DNA of 64,000 nucleotides from Secundilactobacillus angelensis (lineage in GTDB: Bacteria; Bacillota; Bacilli; Lactobacillales; Lactobacillaceae): contig NZ_JAAXLJ010000004.1 in assembly GCF_012641075.1 (NCBI RefSeq), positions 62,001 through 126,000 of the forward strand. Reading direction: 5' to 3'. The position numbers and the translations under genes were made by a program. Shown here one piece after another: positions 1-8,635 of this stretch. The notes under the pieces are model-generated. The model was not told the DNA's origin, did not search any database, and saw only the letters and a program-made list of their open reading frames with translations. Positions within the stretch are counted from its first letter, which is position 1; each line of letters begins with the position of its first letter.

Positions 1-180
1 TTGTGGTACTTCTTCATAACCAAAAATCCCATTATCAGCTTTTTCTTGAATCGCCGACACAATTGCGGGTAAGGTCCGAAAGTCCATATCCGCCACCCAC
101 ATGGGCAGTTCGTTATCTTTAACGTCCCACTTCACGGAGTTGGTATGTCGCCGATCAATTAATTCTGAAAAGTTTGTCAT
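1..180 (-). CDS. MalY/PatB-type aminotransferase (C-S lyase), N-terminal part
   Basis: Only the first 60 codons are in the window; the gene runs off the left edge. The translation starts MTNFSELIDRRHTNS and contains ELPMWVADMDF at about residues 24-34, the signature N-terminus of the PLP-dependent MalY/PatB family (fold-type I aminotransferases, usually cystathionine beta-lyase or related C-S lyase). The catalytic lysine would lie outside the window, so activity cannot be checked. Its ATG overlaps the TGA of the upstream DUF3737 gene (ATGA), so the two are very probably translationally coupled. Family assignment is confident; the substrate is unknown. Confidence 0.85.
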   Translation of the reverse strand, partial: MTNFSELIDRRHTNSVKWDVKDNELPMWVADMDFRTLPAIVSAIQEKADNGIFGYEEVPQ

Positions 181-1028
181 GCCGTTTTCCTCCTCACATT
201 GATTTTAATAGCCGACTTGTCAATGTCTGGATCATCCATAATCACTTCACCAATAGCCGGTGCGTTAATCACGCCGTTAACGGGATTCTTCACACTATCG
301 ATGGTCGTAATGATATCGGCGTTAATATACGTGCAGTATTCGAAGGCCAAATCGGTATTGACGAGTGAACAGTTCTCAAGTGTTAGATCATCCACGTAAC
401 ACAGCCCTTGATCACTTTCAATCCAACAGTTCACAAAACGAATGTGTTTCGAGTTCCAAGCCAAATATTCGCCAACAAAGGTGGAATCGTAAACCGTTAC
501 GTTGTCGCAGTTCCAAAACGCATCGTGGGTTTCAAAGGTTGAATCATGAACTTCGATGTTTTTGCTGCCGTCAAAGGCATAGTTGCCGCTCAACTTAAGG
601 TGGTCAACCACCACGTTCTCGCAATTCTTGCCAAAGTAATCACCCGTGGCGGTAATGTTATCCAGCTTAACGTCATTGCACCACCATAGCGTTTCGGCAG
701 CGTTACTCATGGTAATATTGGACAACTCCGCGTGGTCAATGTGCCGGAACGTCTTAGTCGCTTCAATCATCACGTTATCCATCTTTAGATTTTTGGTATA
801 CCAGATCCCTGCGTGGGCTTCCAGCTTCAGCGTACTGCGTGAAACATTAATATCATCCGCATACCACAATGGGTATTTCCACTTAAAAATATTGTGTTCG
901 ATATTCAGATGTTTCCCGTGTTTCAGTGGCGATTCGCCATTTTGAAACGTACTGTTTCTTATGTTGAGGTCGTGAGCCTTAAACAATGCTCGTTCGCCTT
1001 CAAAGACTCGCTGATTAATTTCTTTCAC
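177..1028 (-). CDS. DUF3737 family protein (beta-helix-like)
   Basis: A 283-residue protein starting at GTG, preceded by AGAAGG with 8-nt spacing. The sequence is a run of short repeating units such as NVSRSTL, NVTVYDSTF and DLTLENCSL, with regular N, D and aromatic residues, as expected for a right-handed parallel beta-helix. It matches my recollection of DUF3737, a family common in lactobacilli, enterococci and clostridia with no established function. There is no signal peptide or membrane segment. The gene overlaps the following MalY/PatB gene by 4 nt, so it sits in an operon with an amino-acid C-S lyase; a role in that pathway is inference only. Confidence 0.8.
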   Translation of the reverse strand: MKEINQRVFEGERALFKAHDLNIRNSTFQNGESPLKHGKHLNIEHNIFKWKYPLWYADDINVSRSTLKLEAHAGIWYTKNLKMDNVMIEATKTFRHIDHAELSNITMSNAAETLWWCNDVKLDNITATGDYFGKNCENVVVDHLKLSGNYAFDGSKNIEVHDSTFETHDAFWNCDNVTVYDSTFVGEYLAWNSKHIRFVNCWIESDQGLCYVDDLTLENCSLVNTDLAFEYCTYINADIITTIDSVKNPVNGVINAPAIGEVIMDDPDIDKSAIKINVRRKTA

Positions 1029-1220
1029 AATCGTTACCTTCTCAATTTATTTCGTATAGTATATTTTAGTTTTAATTCTCGAAGTTGTCTAATCAACATC
1101 AAGCTGTCTTAATCATACAACCTTAGAGTAGGTTTAACGCAAGTGAATTTATAGTGAAAACGATAAAAAGTTCAACAACTGCCAACACACGCCAATGACA
1201 GTTATCGAACTTATTTAAGG

Positions 1221-2051
1221 CTATTTATTCTTTGTCAAAGCATTCACCAGAAAACTCATGCTTTCGTGATAAATGCTAGGATGATTCCGTGCCAGCCGTG
1301 ACAGCAGGCGGTCTGCAATACTGTAGTAATACCGCCGTTTAGGATGGCGTTCGGTGGCAGCACGGTAAAAGACTTTTGCCAGGTCTTTAGCCGTAGCTTC
1401 TGAGGTGTTCAGCATTCCACCCAGCAACTTTCGGGTGGCGTCAGTCAAGGTGGTGTACGGTGAATCTGGTTTTAAATTGTCACTGACGTTATCCATGGCA
1501 ATGTCCAACCAGGATGATTCCGTGCCACCTGGCGCAACGATCACCGAACGCAAGCCAAACTGACGAATTTCGGTGTCCAACACATCAGACCAGACGTTTA
1601 ATCCGCGCTTCGTCACGTAATACCAACCGCCCAGTGGTGAATAGACGTCACCGCCAATTGAAGAATTGTTGACGATTCGGCCGGAGCCTTGTTGGCGCAT
1701 TTGCGGCAGCACTAATTTTGTCAGTTCAGAGGCACCGACTAGATTAGTCTCCAGTTGCTTGTGAACCTTCTCCACGCTGACTTCTTCCAACGGTCCAAAT
1801 TCACCATAACCAGCGTTGTTTAACAAAACATCTACCCGCAAACCATCGGCTAAGGCATCTTTGACGAATTGCAGTCGTGAATCGGCATCCGTCACATCCA
1901 AGTACAGGGGATGAATAACCGAACCCGTGGGAATTTTCTCAACTCGTCTTGCACCGGCATAAACTTCCCAGCCATGTTGCGCAAATAGTTGTGTGGCTGC
2001 ATAACCCATACCGCTTGATGCACCCGTTATCAAAATCACTCGTTCTGCCAT
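1221..2051 (-). CDS. SDR family NAD(P)-dependent oxidoreductase
   Basis: 276 residues. The classical short-chain dehydrogenase elements are present: TGASSGMG at 9-16 (dinucleotide binding), NNAG at 78-81, serine at 130/131, and Y144-x3-K148 as the catalytic pair. Arginines at 35-36 after the second beta strand favour NADP(H). The ATG is preceded by AGGGG with good spacing. It stands alone, with the divergent asnA T-box leader upstream. Substrate cannot be inferred from sequence; annotated relatives are generic ketone/aldehyde reductases. Confidence 0.88.
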   Translation of the reverse strand: MAERVILITGASSGMGYAATQLFAQHGWEVYAGARRVEKIPTGSVIHPLYLDVTDADSRLQFVKDALADGLRVDVLLNNAGYGEFGPLEEVSVEKVHKQLETNLVGASELTKLVLPQMRQQGSGRIVNNSSIGGDVYSPLGGWYYVTKRGLNVWSDVLDTEIRQFGLRSVIVAPGGTESSWLDIAMDNVSDNLKPDSPYTTLTDATRKLLGGMLNTSEATAKDLAKVFYRAATERHPKRRYYYSIADRLLSRLARNHPSIYHESMSFLVNALTKNK

Positions 2052-2249
2052 CTTTACGTCCCCTTTTCAGCGTCATTGGACTTACCGTTAAAGCCACTTT
2101 AAGCCGAAACGGGTTGAATTACAAGCAATGTTCTAACCGAAAAGATGATCCGTAAATTCATAACTATCACAAATTTTTAAGATTACACTTTCTTCTACTA
2201 ATGCCTTAATCCTGATACATCAGCGTTTTAAAAAAATTCAAAAAGCCTG

Positions 2250-2277
2250 TTTACAATTTATGAAAAGATGGTAAGAT
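2250..2277 (+). promoter_or_regulatory. Promoter of the asnA T-box leader
   Basis: TTTACA (2250-2255) and TAAGAT (2272-2277) are separated by 16 nt. The position fits transcription starting near 2284, just ahead of the conserved T-box leader. Confidence 0.6.
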
Positions 2278-2283
2278 ACTGAT

Positions 2284-2564
2284 TAGAGATTAAAAGACGT
2301 AGGAAAGACAAGTAAGACTAATCGAACTGTCAGTGAGTTGGGAGCGAGTGCGAACCCAATCAGTAATCGATTTTTCTGAATAACACTTTCTTAGTTGCGA
2401 GCTGAACCACTTAGCAGTAAGCTTCGCCGTTACCGAAACGTTACCATCGGAGCGTATGTTAGTACGCGTATTGAGGTGGCTTATCTATGGATAGGCAACT
2501 TGGGTGGTACCGCGAAATGAAGTCTTTCGTCCCTTGGTTAAGGGATAAAAGGCTTCTTTTTTTA
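2284..2564 (+). promoter_or_regulatory. T-box leader (tRNA-responsive riboswitch) controlling asnA
   Basis: The hallmark T-box motif TGGGTGGTACCGCG is at 2501-2514, followed directly by a terminator stem (GAAG...GTCCCTT / AAGGGAT...CTTC) and seven T residues ending near 2564. The preceding ~200 nt contain a long stem-loop region with GGGAGCGAGTGCGAACCC-type sequence (about 2340-2356). AAC triplets (Asn codons) occur there, compatible with sensing uncharged tRNA-Asn. T-boxes upstream of asnA are known in lactobacilli. I did not fold the specifier loop, so the exact specifier codon is inferred from the downstream gene. Confidence 0.92.
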
Positions 2565-2594
2565 TTCCAAATCTATTTTAGAGGAGCGAGTACC

Positions 2595-3602
2595 TTGCAT
2601 TTAACTATTCCAAAGTCATACGAACCAAAATTGAGTGTCCGCGAAACACAGACCGCTATCCGTTACATTCGGGAAACCTTTCAAGATGAATTCCGTAAAG
2701 AATTGAACCTGTCACGGGTTTCAACCCCAATGTTTGTTGAAAAGAAAACCGGTTTAAACGATAACTTGAACGGCGTTGAAACACCTGTCTCATTTACCAT
2801 GAAGGACATGGGCGACGAACAAATCGAAATCGTCCACTCACTGGCTAAATGGAAGCGAGTTGCTTTGAAGCGTTATGGTTTCCCACTTCACGAAGGTCTT
2901 TACACCAACATGAACGCCATCCGTAAAGACGAAGACCTGGACAACTTCCATTCCGCTTACGTGGACCAATGGGACTGGGAAAAGGTCATCACTAAAGAAG
3001 AACGGACGATCGATACGTTGAAGAAGACGGTTCGTCAGATCTTCAAAGTCATCAAGCACATGGAACATGAAGTTTGGTACAAATTCCCAGAATCCGTTTA
3101 TCACTTACCTGATGAAATTCACTTTGTTACCACTCAGGAATTGGAAGATCGTTGGCCAGATAAGACACCGATGGAGCGTGAAGATCTGATTGCTAAAGAA
3201 CTTCGGTGCGTCTTCATCATGAAGATTGGTGGCGCTTTGAAGAGTGGTAAAAAGCATGATGGCCGGGCACCTGACTATGATGACTGGGAATTAAACGGCG
3301 ATATCATCTTCTGGTACGAACCACTAGACCAAAAGATTGAAATCTCCAGCATGGGTATTCGGGTCGATGCCGAATCCATGAAGAAGCAACTAAAGATCGC
3401 TGGCGCCGAGGATCGTTTGAAGTTACCATATCACCAAATGGTCTTAAACGAAGAAGTCCCATACACGATCGGTGGCGGGATCGGCCAATCGCGGCTGTGC
3501 ATGCTGCTGTTGGGTAAGGCTCACGTTGGTGAAGTGCAAGCATCTCTCTGGCCTCAAGATATGATTGATAAGTGTGAAGAAGCGGGGATTCATTTGTTAT
3601 AG
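2595..3602 (+). CDS. asnA: Aspartate--ammonia ligase (asparagine synthetase A)
   Basis: Cytoplasmic enzyme that makes asparagine from aspartate, ammonia and ATP. The product is 335 residues, the usual AsnA length. The start is the TTG at 2595, placed after AGGAG in TTTTAGAGGAGCGAGTACC. An upstream in-frame ATG at 2487 lies inside the T-box antiterminator and is not the start. Class-II-synthetase-like features include GGGIGQSRL near residues 293-301 and DQWDWE in the centre. Control is by the T-box leader. The stop codon TAG is formed at the left end of the first repeat element downstream (TTA then TAGAGTGCGG). Confidence 0.97.
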   Translation: MHLTIPKSYEPKLSVRETQTAIRYIRETFQDEFRKELNLSRVSTPMFVEKKTGLNDNLNGVETPVSFTMKDMGDEQIEIVHSLAKWKRVALKRYGFPLHEGLYTNMNAIRKDEDLDNFHSAYVDQWDWEKVITKEERTIDTLKKTVRQIFKVIKHMEHEVWYKFPESVYHLPDEIHFVTTQELEDRWPDKTPMEREDLIAKELRCVFIMKIGGALKSGKKHDGRAPDYDDWELNGDIIFWYEPLDQKIEISSMGIRVDAESMKKQLKIAGAEDRLKLPYHQMVLNEEVPYTIGGGIGQSRLCMLLLGKAHVGEVQASLWPQDMIDKCEEAGIHLL

Positions 3603-3727
3603 AGTGCGGAAGCAAGCGGTTAGAGAGCGGAGCCTAAGCTGATTGCGGTAAAAATCCCGGGTTTGGATTTATACCGTAATTGGCTTAGGTGCAGCTCTCT
3701 GCTTGCTGCAGCACGTTTCGGCTATGT
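3601..3727 (+). repeat. Family 1 palindromic element, copy 1a (127 bp)
   Basis: Starts AGAGTGCGGAAGC and ends GCACGTTTCGGCTATGT. Outer arms GCAAGC/GCTTGC and AGAGAGC/GCTCTCT pair. The inner arms CCTAAGC...CGGTA and TACCG...GCTTAGG pair over about 25 bp, with a loop around CCCGGGTTTGG. It follows the asnA stop codon directly and supplies its last two bases. It is the reference copy of a family with full copies also at 30.6, 41.7, 41.9 and 47.0 kb. Confidence 0.9.
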
Positions 3728-3733
3728 AGCATT

Positions 3734-3851
3734 AGAGTGTGGAAGCAAGCGCTTAGAGACTGGAGCCTAAGGCGCTTTCGACAAAAATCCCGGTCTTGGA
3801 TTTATGTCGGAAGTGCCTTAGGTGCAAGTCTCTGCTTGCTGGAGCACGTTT
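3734..3851 (+). repeat. Family 1 palindromic element, copy 1b
   Basis: Same ends (AGAGTGTGGAAGC... GGAGCACGTTT) and loop (AAAAATCCCGG.. TTGGATTTAT) as copy 1a, but the inner stem reads CCTAAGGCGC...CGACA against TGTCG...GTGCCTTAGG. The stem sequence differs from copy 1a while both arms still pair. Its right end is truncated where copy 1c begins. Confidence 0.88.
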
Positions 3852-3977
3852 GAGTGCGGAAGCAAGCGCCTAGAGAGCGGAGTGTAAGGCGGGAAAGGCA
3901 AAAATCCCGAACTTGGATTTATTTCGGAAGTGCCTTAGGTGCAAGTCTCTGCTTGCTGGAGCACGTTTCAGCCATAT
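3852..3977 (+). repeat. Family 1 palindromic element, copy 1c
   Basis: Third tandem copy (GAGTGCGGAAGCAAGCG to GTTTCAGCCATAT). The right half is nearly identical to copy 1b, but the left inner arm (GTGTAAGGCGGGAAAGGC) no longer pairs fully with it, as if the copy were a chimera of two elements. Confidence 0.85.
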
Positions 3978-4002
3978 AAAATCAAAACAGTGTCAGCAAA
4001 AC

Positions 4003-4045
4003 GGTACCCTCAAGGTAGAAGCTAAGCCTTGAGGGTATCTTTTTA
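4003..4045 (+). terminator. Rho-independent terminator downstream of asnA and repeats
   Basis: GTACCCTCAAGG at 4004-4015 pairs with CCTTGAGGGTATC at 4027-4039, followed by TTTTT. It is strong on the plus strand and probably ends the asnA transcript after the three repeats. Confidence 0.8.
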
Positions 4046-4060
4046 CTCAGTGCTAATTTC

Positions 4061-4206
4061 CCGTTCCGCCAACCCAATTCCTCGAAGTGGGGTCGCTCCG
4101 AAGCTAGCACCTGCGCTGCGATCTTCTCCGTCTCCCGTAGTCGTAACCGAGCAAAGAACACTCGCTAACGACTACTCGCACCACGAGAAATTGGTTTGGC
4201 TCCACT
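4061..4206 (+). repeat. Family 2 structured element, copy A
   Basis: 146 bp running CCGTTCCGC... to ...GCTCCACT. The core GCTCCGAAGCTAGCACCTGC is shared with copy B at 46651-46805. The outer arms CCAACCCAATT and AATTGGTTTGG pair, and an inner hairpin has GTAGTCGT/ACGACTAC arms. In copy B the same positions hold different but equally complementary sequence. No coding sense is apparent. Confidence 0.75.
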
Positions 4207-4351
4207 CCCCTAGCTACTAGATGCTTACCTGCCCTGATTTAAAAGTTTGCATCACCAACTAAAGACCCCGGAATGACAACAGTTTGTCCGCAAAATGTAA
4301 AATTTACCAACGTTTTCACATGATATAATGAATCAAAAGAGGTGAAAAAAC

Positions 4352-5230
4352 ATGTCCATATCCAAAACGACAATCATACTTGCAATCGCGGCGCTTAGCG
4401 TCTTTGGCACCAACCAATATGTACATGGCAAAGCGGTCAGTCATCCGCATCGAACGGTGGTCAATCCAGATACATATGGCAATAACGACGGTGGTTTTGC
4501 CACCAACTGGTATCGGCTGAGGCACGCGACCAACGTGACGGTCACCTATTCATCAACCGCTAACTCCAACGCGGTCAGAAAACACTTGGAATTACCAAAG
4601 GGAACAATTATTGGTGCGCAGCGTTACCACCAGCAAGTGGCGCCTAAAAACGTTGCCTACACCTCCGGCTATATGACACCTAATCTCAGCTATCATTTAA
4701 AATCACATTTAGTTAATTCAAAAGTCTACGGTTTCGGAGCCGTTTCGTTTAAATTACCCGCCAAAAAAGTCCAGCAAATTGTCCGTCCCGCTTATGGGCT
4801 GCCTTACGGGAGCGGGACTTTATATTCCGGCGGCGTGGGTGCCATCAAGAGCCTCAACCGCAACGTGGATGCCATTAAGATATCGTCTGACGGCTACATT
4901 GAAACTTATCGTAATGAGCCTAAAAAGTACCCGTCATTTCTGGGAACGCTTGAGAGCCACTATCAGTCCAAGCCGAATGATTCGCAGCGAATCGTTCTTT
5001 CTGAAAAAACTGGTGACACGGTTCACCTGTACTACACGCACCACTTAGCTGGTGTCAATGATAAACGGGTGCACCACTCCGGTGACAAACAGTATCGGTT
5101 GACCATTACCAACCGGCACACACCTTATCAATACAACGATTCAGCTTACTCAAGCGGTAAGACGATCGCCAGCATCTATTCCGTAGATGGCAGCAACTAC
5201 TTTACCATTATCGGTTCTGGACGGGAATAA
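4352..5230 (+). CDS. Secreted protein of unknown function
   Basis: 292 residues. The N-terminus (MSISKTTIILAIAALSVFG...) is a signal peptide with likely cleavage near residues 26-27. The ATG follows GAGGTG with 6-nt spacing. The mature part is rich in Y, H, N and K and low in cysteine, like many small lactobacillar surface proteins, and has no enzymatic motif I recognise. A repeated pattern of tyrosine-containing strands (TVTYSST, LTITNRHTPYQYN) suggests a beta-rich fold. It is monocistronic and ends in a terminator shared with arsC. Function unknown. Confidence 0.78.
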   Translation: MSISKTTIILAIAALSVFGTNQYVHGKAVSHPHRTVVNPDTYGNNDGGFATNWYRLRHATNVTVTYSSTANSNAVRKHLELPKGTIIGAQRYHQQVAPKNVAYTSGYMTPNLSYHLKSHLVNSKVYGFGAVSFKLPAKKVQQIVRPAYGLPYGSGTLYSGGVGAIKSLNRNVDAIKISSDGYIETYRNEPKKYPSFLGTLESHYQSKPNDSQRIVLSEKTGDTVHLYYTHHLAGVNDKRVHHSGDKQYRLTITNRHTPYQYNDSAYSSGKTIASIYSVDGSNYFTIIGSGRE

Positions 5231-5251
5231 CTCAGAATAATTGTATTACCT

Positions 5252-5300
5252 AAAAATAGCGTCTGATATCAGTCCATCAACTGGTATCAAACGCTATTTT
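5252..5300. terminator. Bidirectional terminator between secreted-protein gene and arsC
   Basis: AAAATAGCGTCTGATATCAG pairs with CTGGTATCAAACGCTATTTT. A and T tracts on both sides let it serve the convergent genes 4352-5230 and arsC. Confidence 0.8.
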
Positions 5301-5710
5301 CATTTAAATAATTCACTGTTCTCGATTCGGTGATAAATCTCGTCCCGTACTTTCCGAAACGCCCGGAGCTTATCGGCATCACTGCCGGTAGCCTGTGCCG
5401 GATCCGGTAACGGCCAATGAACACGCTGAACCTGCGGCGGTGTCACCGGGCATCTATCACGGGCATCACCGCATAGCGTCACTACTACATCGCAGCTATT
5501 CAGGTAGTCAAGGTCAATGAGTTTAGAATACTGCTTTGAAATGTCGATACCGACCTCACCCATCACTTGAACCGCCATGGGATTCAGCCCGTGGGTTTCA
5601 ACGCCCGCGCTTTGAACTTCCCACTGAGAGCCAAGTAACGTTCGCGCAAAGCCCTCCGCCATCTGGCTGCGACAAGAATTGCCGGTACATAGAAAGTAAA
5701 CTCGTTTCAT
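5300..5710 (-). CDS. arsC: Arsenate reductase, low-molecular-weight phosphatase fold
   Basis: Reduces arsenate to arsenite, usually with thioredoxin. 136 residues from the ATG at 5710 (GTG codons 9 and 12 nt upstream are possible but less well placed). The P-loop CTGNSCRS begins at residue 8 (nucleophile C8). The redox pair is C80 and C87 in [10 protein letters not shown], and the general acid is D103 in LPDP. All four residues point to a thioredoxin-coupled enzyme. No arsR, arsB or arsD gene is adjacent, so it is an orphan arsenate reductase. A plain protein-tyrosine phosphatase would lack the two distal cysteines. Confidence 0.92.
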   Translation of the reverse strand: MKRVYFLCTGNSCRSQMAEGFARTLLGSQWEVQSAGVETHGLNPMAVQVMGEVGIDISKQYSKLIDLDYLNSCDVVVTLCGDARDRCPVTPPQVQRVHWPLPDPAQATGSDADKLRAFRKVRDEIYHRIENSELFK

Positions 5711-5771
5711 TGATCTCACCACCCTACTGTTCTATCTTCCCACAAATTATACCGAGAATCCTGGCAGAGTG

Positions 5772-5906
5772 CTAGTCTTTATCCTTGGGCTGATAAGCGT
5801 TGATCAAAATGCACCACTTAAAGATGTTGACGAAAACAGCGTTGGCATCATTCTTACTAAACCAGCAAATTAGAATATTTTGGATAATACGAAAACGTTC
5901 TGGCAT
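5772..5906 (-). CDS. Short open reading frame, 44 residues, uncertain
   Basis: Between arsC and the next secreted protein lies an ATG-initiated frame on the minus strand, beginning MPERFRIIQNILICWFSK and ending in a lysine/aspartate-rich tail before TAG. Composition is plausible for a peptide or the remnant of a longer protein. There is no good ribosome-binding site and I recognise no family. It may be a gene fragment. Confidence 0.3.
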   Translation of the reverse strand: MPERFRIIQNILICWFSKNDANAVFVNIFKWCILINAYQPKDKD

Positions 5907-5928
5907 GATTGTCGAAACGCTTTTTAAC

Positions 5929-6609
5929 CTACTTCATATTCAAATATAAATTCTTTGATTGATCACCATAACTATACAAGGCAACAGAAAGCCTTGTATT
6001 CCCAAGCCGTGATGTCTGATGCTTAGTATGAGCTAGCAATTGAAACCCTTCAGACTTGCCTGGAGCCAGACCAGCTTCGCTAAACAGGACAGGACTCTTG
6101 CTAGTGCCTTTAGAGAAGTTAACGTCAAAGGTAGCTCGTGTGTACGACCTAGTTGCTCCTATTACTACACCCAAAATGTCGTTCTGGGTATATACTGGCG
6201 TAACATCCTCGTCTTCATCATAATCTGCGATATAATTCCGCCAATAAGCATTATCTGGTGAATTAGAATAGTTATATACCCGACCTGTTAGTTTAACCCA
6301 AGTCTGATAACGGGACACCTTCGGCGATACATGGAAAACGTAAGCATGGTAGAAAACAACCTTCCCAATTCTAGTCTCGGGAATGTAAGTAGTCTTCTTT
6401 GTTGCAGGATCATACCGAAAGTTAGTTGTATTGTAATAAGTCTTATTTAACGTGTATTTCTGGTAGCTAATTACTTTATGATGATAGGTTTTTGTCCCAT
6501 TGTTGCCAAAATACGTAAATGAACTGGCATGAGCATCAACTGTTGAAGCAGCTGCTAAACCAAGTGTCATTGCAAATGCAGCAACGCAGATTTTTAACCA
6601 TTTTTTCAT
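5929..6609 (-). CDS. Secreted protein of unknown function
   Basis: 226 residues with a clear signal peptide (MKKWLKICVAAFAMTLG..., cleavage likely around DAHA-S, residues 25-29). The mature region is tyrosine- and threonine-rich with no cysteine and includes an acidic patch YDEDEDV in the middle. The start ATG is preceded by AGGGG. A divergent promoter region separates it from the secreted protein gene at 6833. No recognisable catalytic motif; probably an exported surface or cell-wall-associated protein. Confidence 0.78.
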   Translation of the reverse strand: MKKWLKICVAAFAMTLGLAAASTVDAHASSFTYFGNNGTKTYHHKVISYQKYTLNKTYYNTTNFRYDPATKKTTYIPETRIGKVVFYHAYVFHVSPKVSRYQTWVKLTGRVYNYSNSPDNAYWRNYIADYDEDEDVTPVYTQNDILGVVIGATRSYTRATFDVNFSKGTSKSPVLFSEAGLAPGKSEGFQLLAHTKHQTSRLGNTRLSVALYSYGDQSKNLYLNMK

Positions 6610-6832
6610 TATCTTTATCTCCCCTTTATTGTGTTCTTCAACTTGATTATAGCATGCTGGTTAATTGAGAATAACAATATGCTTAGACCTGTTATTGAAT
6701 CTTAAATTGAACGTAATTTTTCGGCACTAGTCGATTTAGGACCATAAAGAATCAATAAAATTCTACTTACTTAAATTGTTATAAGAATATGGATAGATTA
6801 TAATTAAGTCGCTTTTAAGGGAGGACTACAAA

Positions 6833-7570
6833 ATGAAATTAATCAAAAAACTCGGCTTATCATTAGTCATCGGCGGTGGCTTATTATTTGGCTTACCTGT
6901 AAATCAGACAACTGCCCATGCCAGCACTCACCTACGCTATTATGAAAACATTCCTAACCAGACAGTCTCAGTAACCAACAGCAACGCCAACGTATACAAT
7001 AATGGTCATTTATCACGCAGAGTGGGTACTATGCGTAGCTATGGTACTAAAGTTGAAGCATACTATGCTGCTCACGTCACCAAAAACGGTAAAGCGTCAG
7101 TCTACTATAAATTCCGTGCTGGTAATCGCACTGGCTGGGTATGGCATGGTTACTTAAAGCCTTCAAAGCCATCGAATAGTAGTGAAAACTATCGGCAAGA
7201 AACGTTAGCCTTATTCCCTGGTGCTATTCCGGATCCAGCTCTACAAAAAGTAGCCAATACTGCTTCAAAGCTAATTACCAGCGACAGTTACGAATATTTC
7301 AAGTACCAACTACCAAGTGATGAAAAGACTAATTTTATTCTGTTAACAACTACTGGTGATGGATCACTAGATTCAACATTTAGGAACGGCAAGATATCCT
7401 ACAACCAATATGCCACCCAGAATATGAACAAGACATTATCAGATCCTACTGAACCCTTTATACCTCATAATGAACACCTGACCGTAAACAGTTTTTCGGG
7501 CTGGAAAATCGCTATTTCGAAAGGATCAACACGATATCCATATGCTATGTTCGTACTACTGACCAAGTAA
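6833..7570 (+). CDS. Secreted protein with SH3/GW-like wall-binding motif
   Basis: 245 residues. Signal peptide MKLIKKLGLSLVIGGGLLFG... with cleavage near AHA-S (residues 28-31). Start preceded by GGGAGG. Residues 90-108 read VYYKFRAGNRTGWVWHGYL, the same VYY..GWV..GYL pattern found in the metalloprotease at 55.8 kb and the two S-layer proteins, so it probably mediates cell-wall attachment. The C-terminal 130 residues are of unknown function. A C-terminal fragment of a paralogue lies downstream (8281-8490). Confidence 0.78.
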   Translation: MKLIKKLGLSLVIGGGLLFGLPVNQTTAHASTHLRYYENIPNQTVSVTNSNANVYNNGHLSRRVGTMRSYGTKVEAYYAAHVTKNGKASVYYKFRAGNRTGWVWHGYLKPSKPSNSSENYRQETLALFPGAIPDPALQKVANTASKLITSDSYEYFKYQLPSDEKTNFILLTTTGDGSLDSTFRNGKISYNQYATQNMNKTLSDPTEPFIPHNEHLTVNSFSGWKIAISKGSTRYPYAMFVLLTK

Positions 7571-7574
7571 ATAC

Positions 7575-7615
7575 AAGAAGAGGAAGCCTCCTTTAATTGA
7601 GAGACTTCCTCTTCT
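7575..7615 (+). terminator. Hairpin terminator after the 6833 gene
   Basis: AAGAAGAGGAAGCCTC pairs with GAGACTTCCTCTTCT over about 15 bp. There is no long T-tract, so termination may be partial. Confidence 0.5.
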
Positions 7616-7677
7616 ACTACTGGGTTAATTATTCCCAATGAGTCTTAATTAACTGTATTAAAAGGAGAATATAGCTT

Positions 7678-8220
7678 ATGAAAAAAGCTCTCGACGTCAC
7701 AAGATACCTAAAGGAGCACAACAACGATGATACTGGAATATCAAAAAATGATTTGCAGCATCTTTCTAAAGTCAATAACGTTTCTTCGGAGAAAATCAAG
7801 CTTGAACTAAATCGTCAATTAAATTGGTTTCGGAATTTCAGCAACACAAATCCGCTTGATTATGGCGAAATTCTCACGACTGTCTTGAAAACTAACGGAG
7901 ATCAAATGGTGATGAAATCAAACCCAAAAACCTTATTTGACATCATGACACCGTTTAATGTTGAAAAATATACTGATGTTACAAATCCACTATCAGATCA
8001 GGAATCGCTTTTAACTAATTACCATGGTGTGCTTACTACGGATACTGAGATTGCTAGCTTTCATTTATTTAATTCCTCAGAGGAGAATATTCCTATAGAG
8101 ATTAATCTGACAGCGGATCAATATGATTATTCAATTGGTGACAACACACTAAAAACTGAAGAAGCTGTTACCTGGTTTGACCAGTATAGTCGCTGGCTTA
8201 TCGGGTTCCCAATTAAATGA
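7678..8220 (+). CDS. Hypothetical cytoplasmic protein
   Basis: 180 residues, no signal peptide and no membrane segment. The ATG is preceded by AAGGAGAA with 9-nt spacing. The N-terminal third (MKKALDVTRYLKEHNND...) is helical and charged; the rest alternates helices and strands. I recognise no family. It lies between a secreted-protein gene and the remnant of a second copy of that gene, in an AT-richer stretch, and may belong to a small accessory cluster. Confidence 0.65.
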   Translation: MKKALDVTRYLKEHNNDDTGISKNDLQHLSKVNNVSSEKIKLELNRQLNWFRNFSNTNPLDYGEILTTVLKTNGDQMVMKSNPKTLFDIMTPFNVEKYTDVTNPLSDQESLLTNYHGVLTTDTEIASFHLFNSSEENIPIEINLTADQYDYSIGDNTLKTEEAVTWFDQYSRWLIGFPIK

Positions 8221-8280
8221 GGTATGTAATTGGTTAGAATACACAACGTTTTAAGATTTTTTTGATTTTGGGGCGTCTAT

Positions 8281-8490
8281 TTGTCTTTTAATGTCGGGTT
8301 AATTTCCACCAAGATAGTTTTCAGTTGCTCTATCACATCTGACGGCTTTGGTCGAACTTCACAAACAAGTGGTTACCACGGTAAAACAATCAACGACTTT
8401 TCGGGATGGAAAATTGCTGTTGGTAAAGCTCCAGGCGTTTCAAGTTTGAAGTACTCAGGATTGGTATTTTTACTGAAACCCAACAACTAA
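8281..8490 (+). pseudogene. C-terminal remnant of a paralogue of the 6833-7570 secreted protein
   Basis: The frame ends ...TINDFSGWKIAVGKA... GLVFLLKPNN. This corresponds to VNSFSGWKIAISKG... MFVLLTK at the end of the 245-residue protein encoded at 6833-7570. Only the last ~40 residues are recognisable; the preceding ~30 codons show no similarity, and no signal peptide or ribosome-binding site is present. It is most simply the tail of a duplicated gene whose front was lost, with the 7678-8220 gene now between the two. Confidence 0.65.
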
Positions 8491-8599
8491 AAAATCTGCA
8501 CTGCTCTGTTTCTGGAATAATATAATTAACACAAAGAAGGCAGTTTGACCAACGCAAAAGATATGCAGGCTCTGGTGAGAAATATATATCGATAACTCA

Positions 8600-8630
8600 A
8601 AAAAGTCCTCAGCACATGCTGAGGACTTTT
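8600..8630. terminator. Bidirectional terminator
   Basis: AAAAGTCCTCAGC-ACAT-GCTGAGGACTTTT, a 13-bp perfect stem flanked by A and T tracts. It terminates the HesB-like gene and any plus-strand transcript. Confidence 0.85.
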
Positions 8631-8635
8631 ACTGT

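Noticed and set aside
4029-4220. Plus-strand frame over family 2 copy A
   Set aside because: Starts in a terminator and covers a structured repeat; not a gene.
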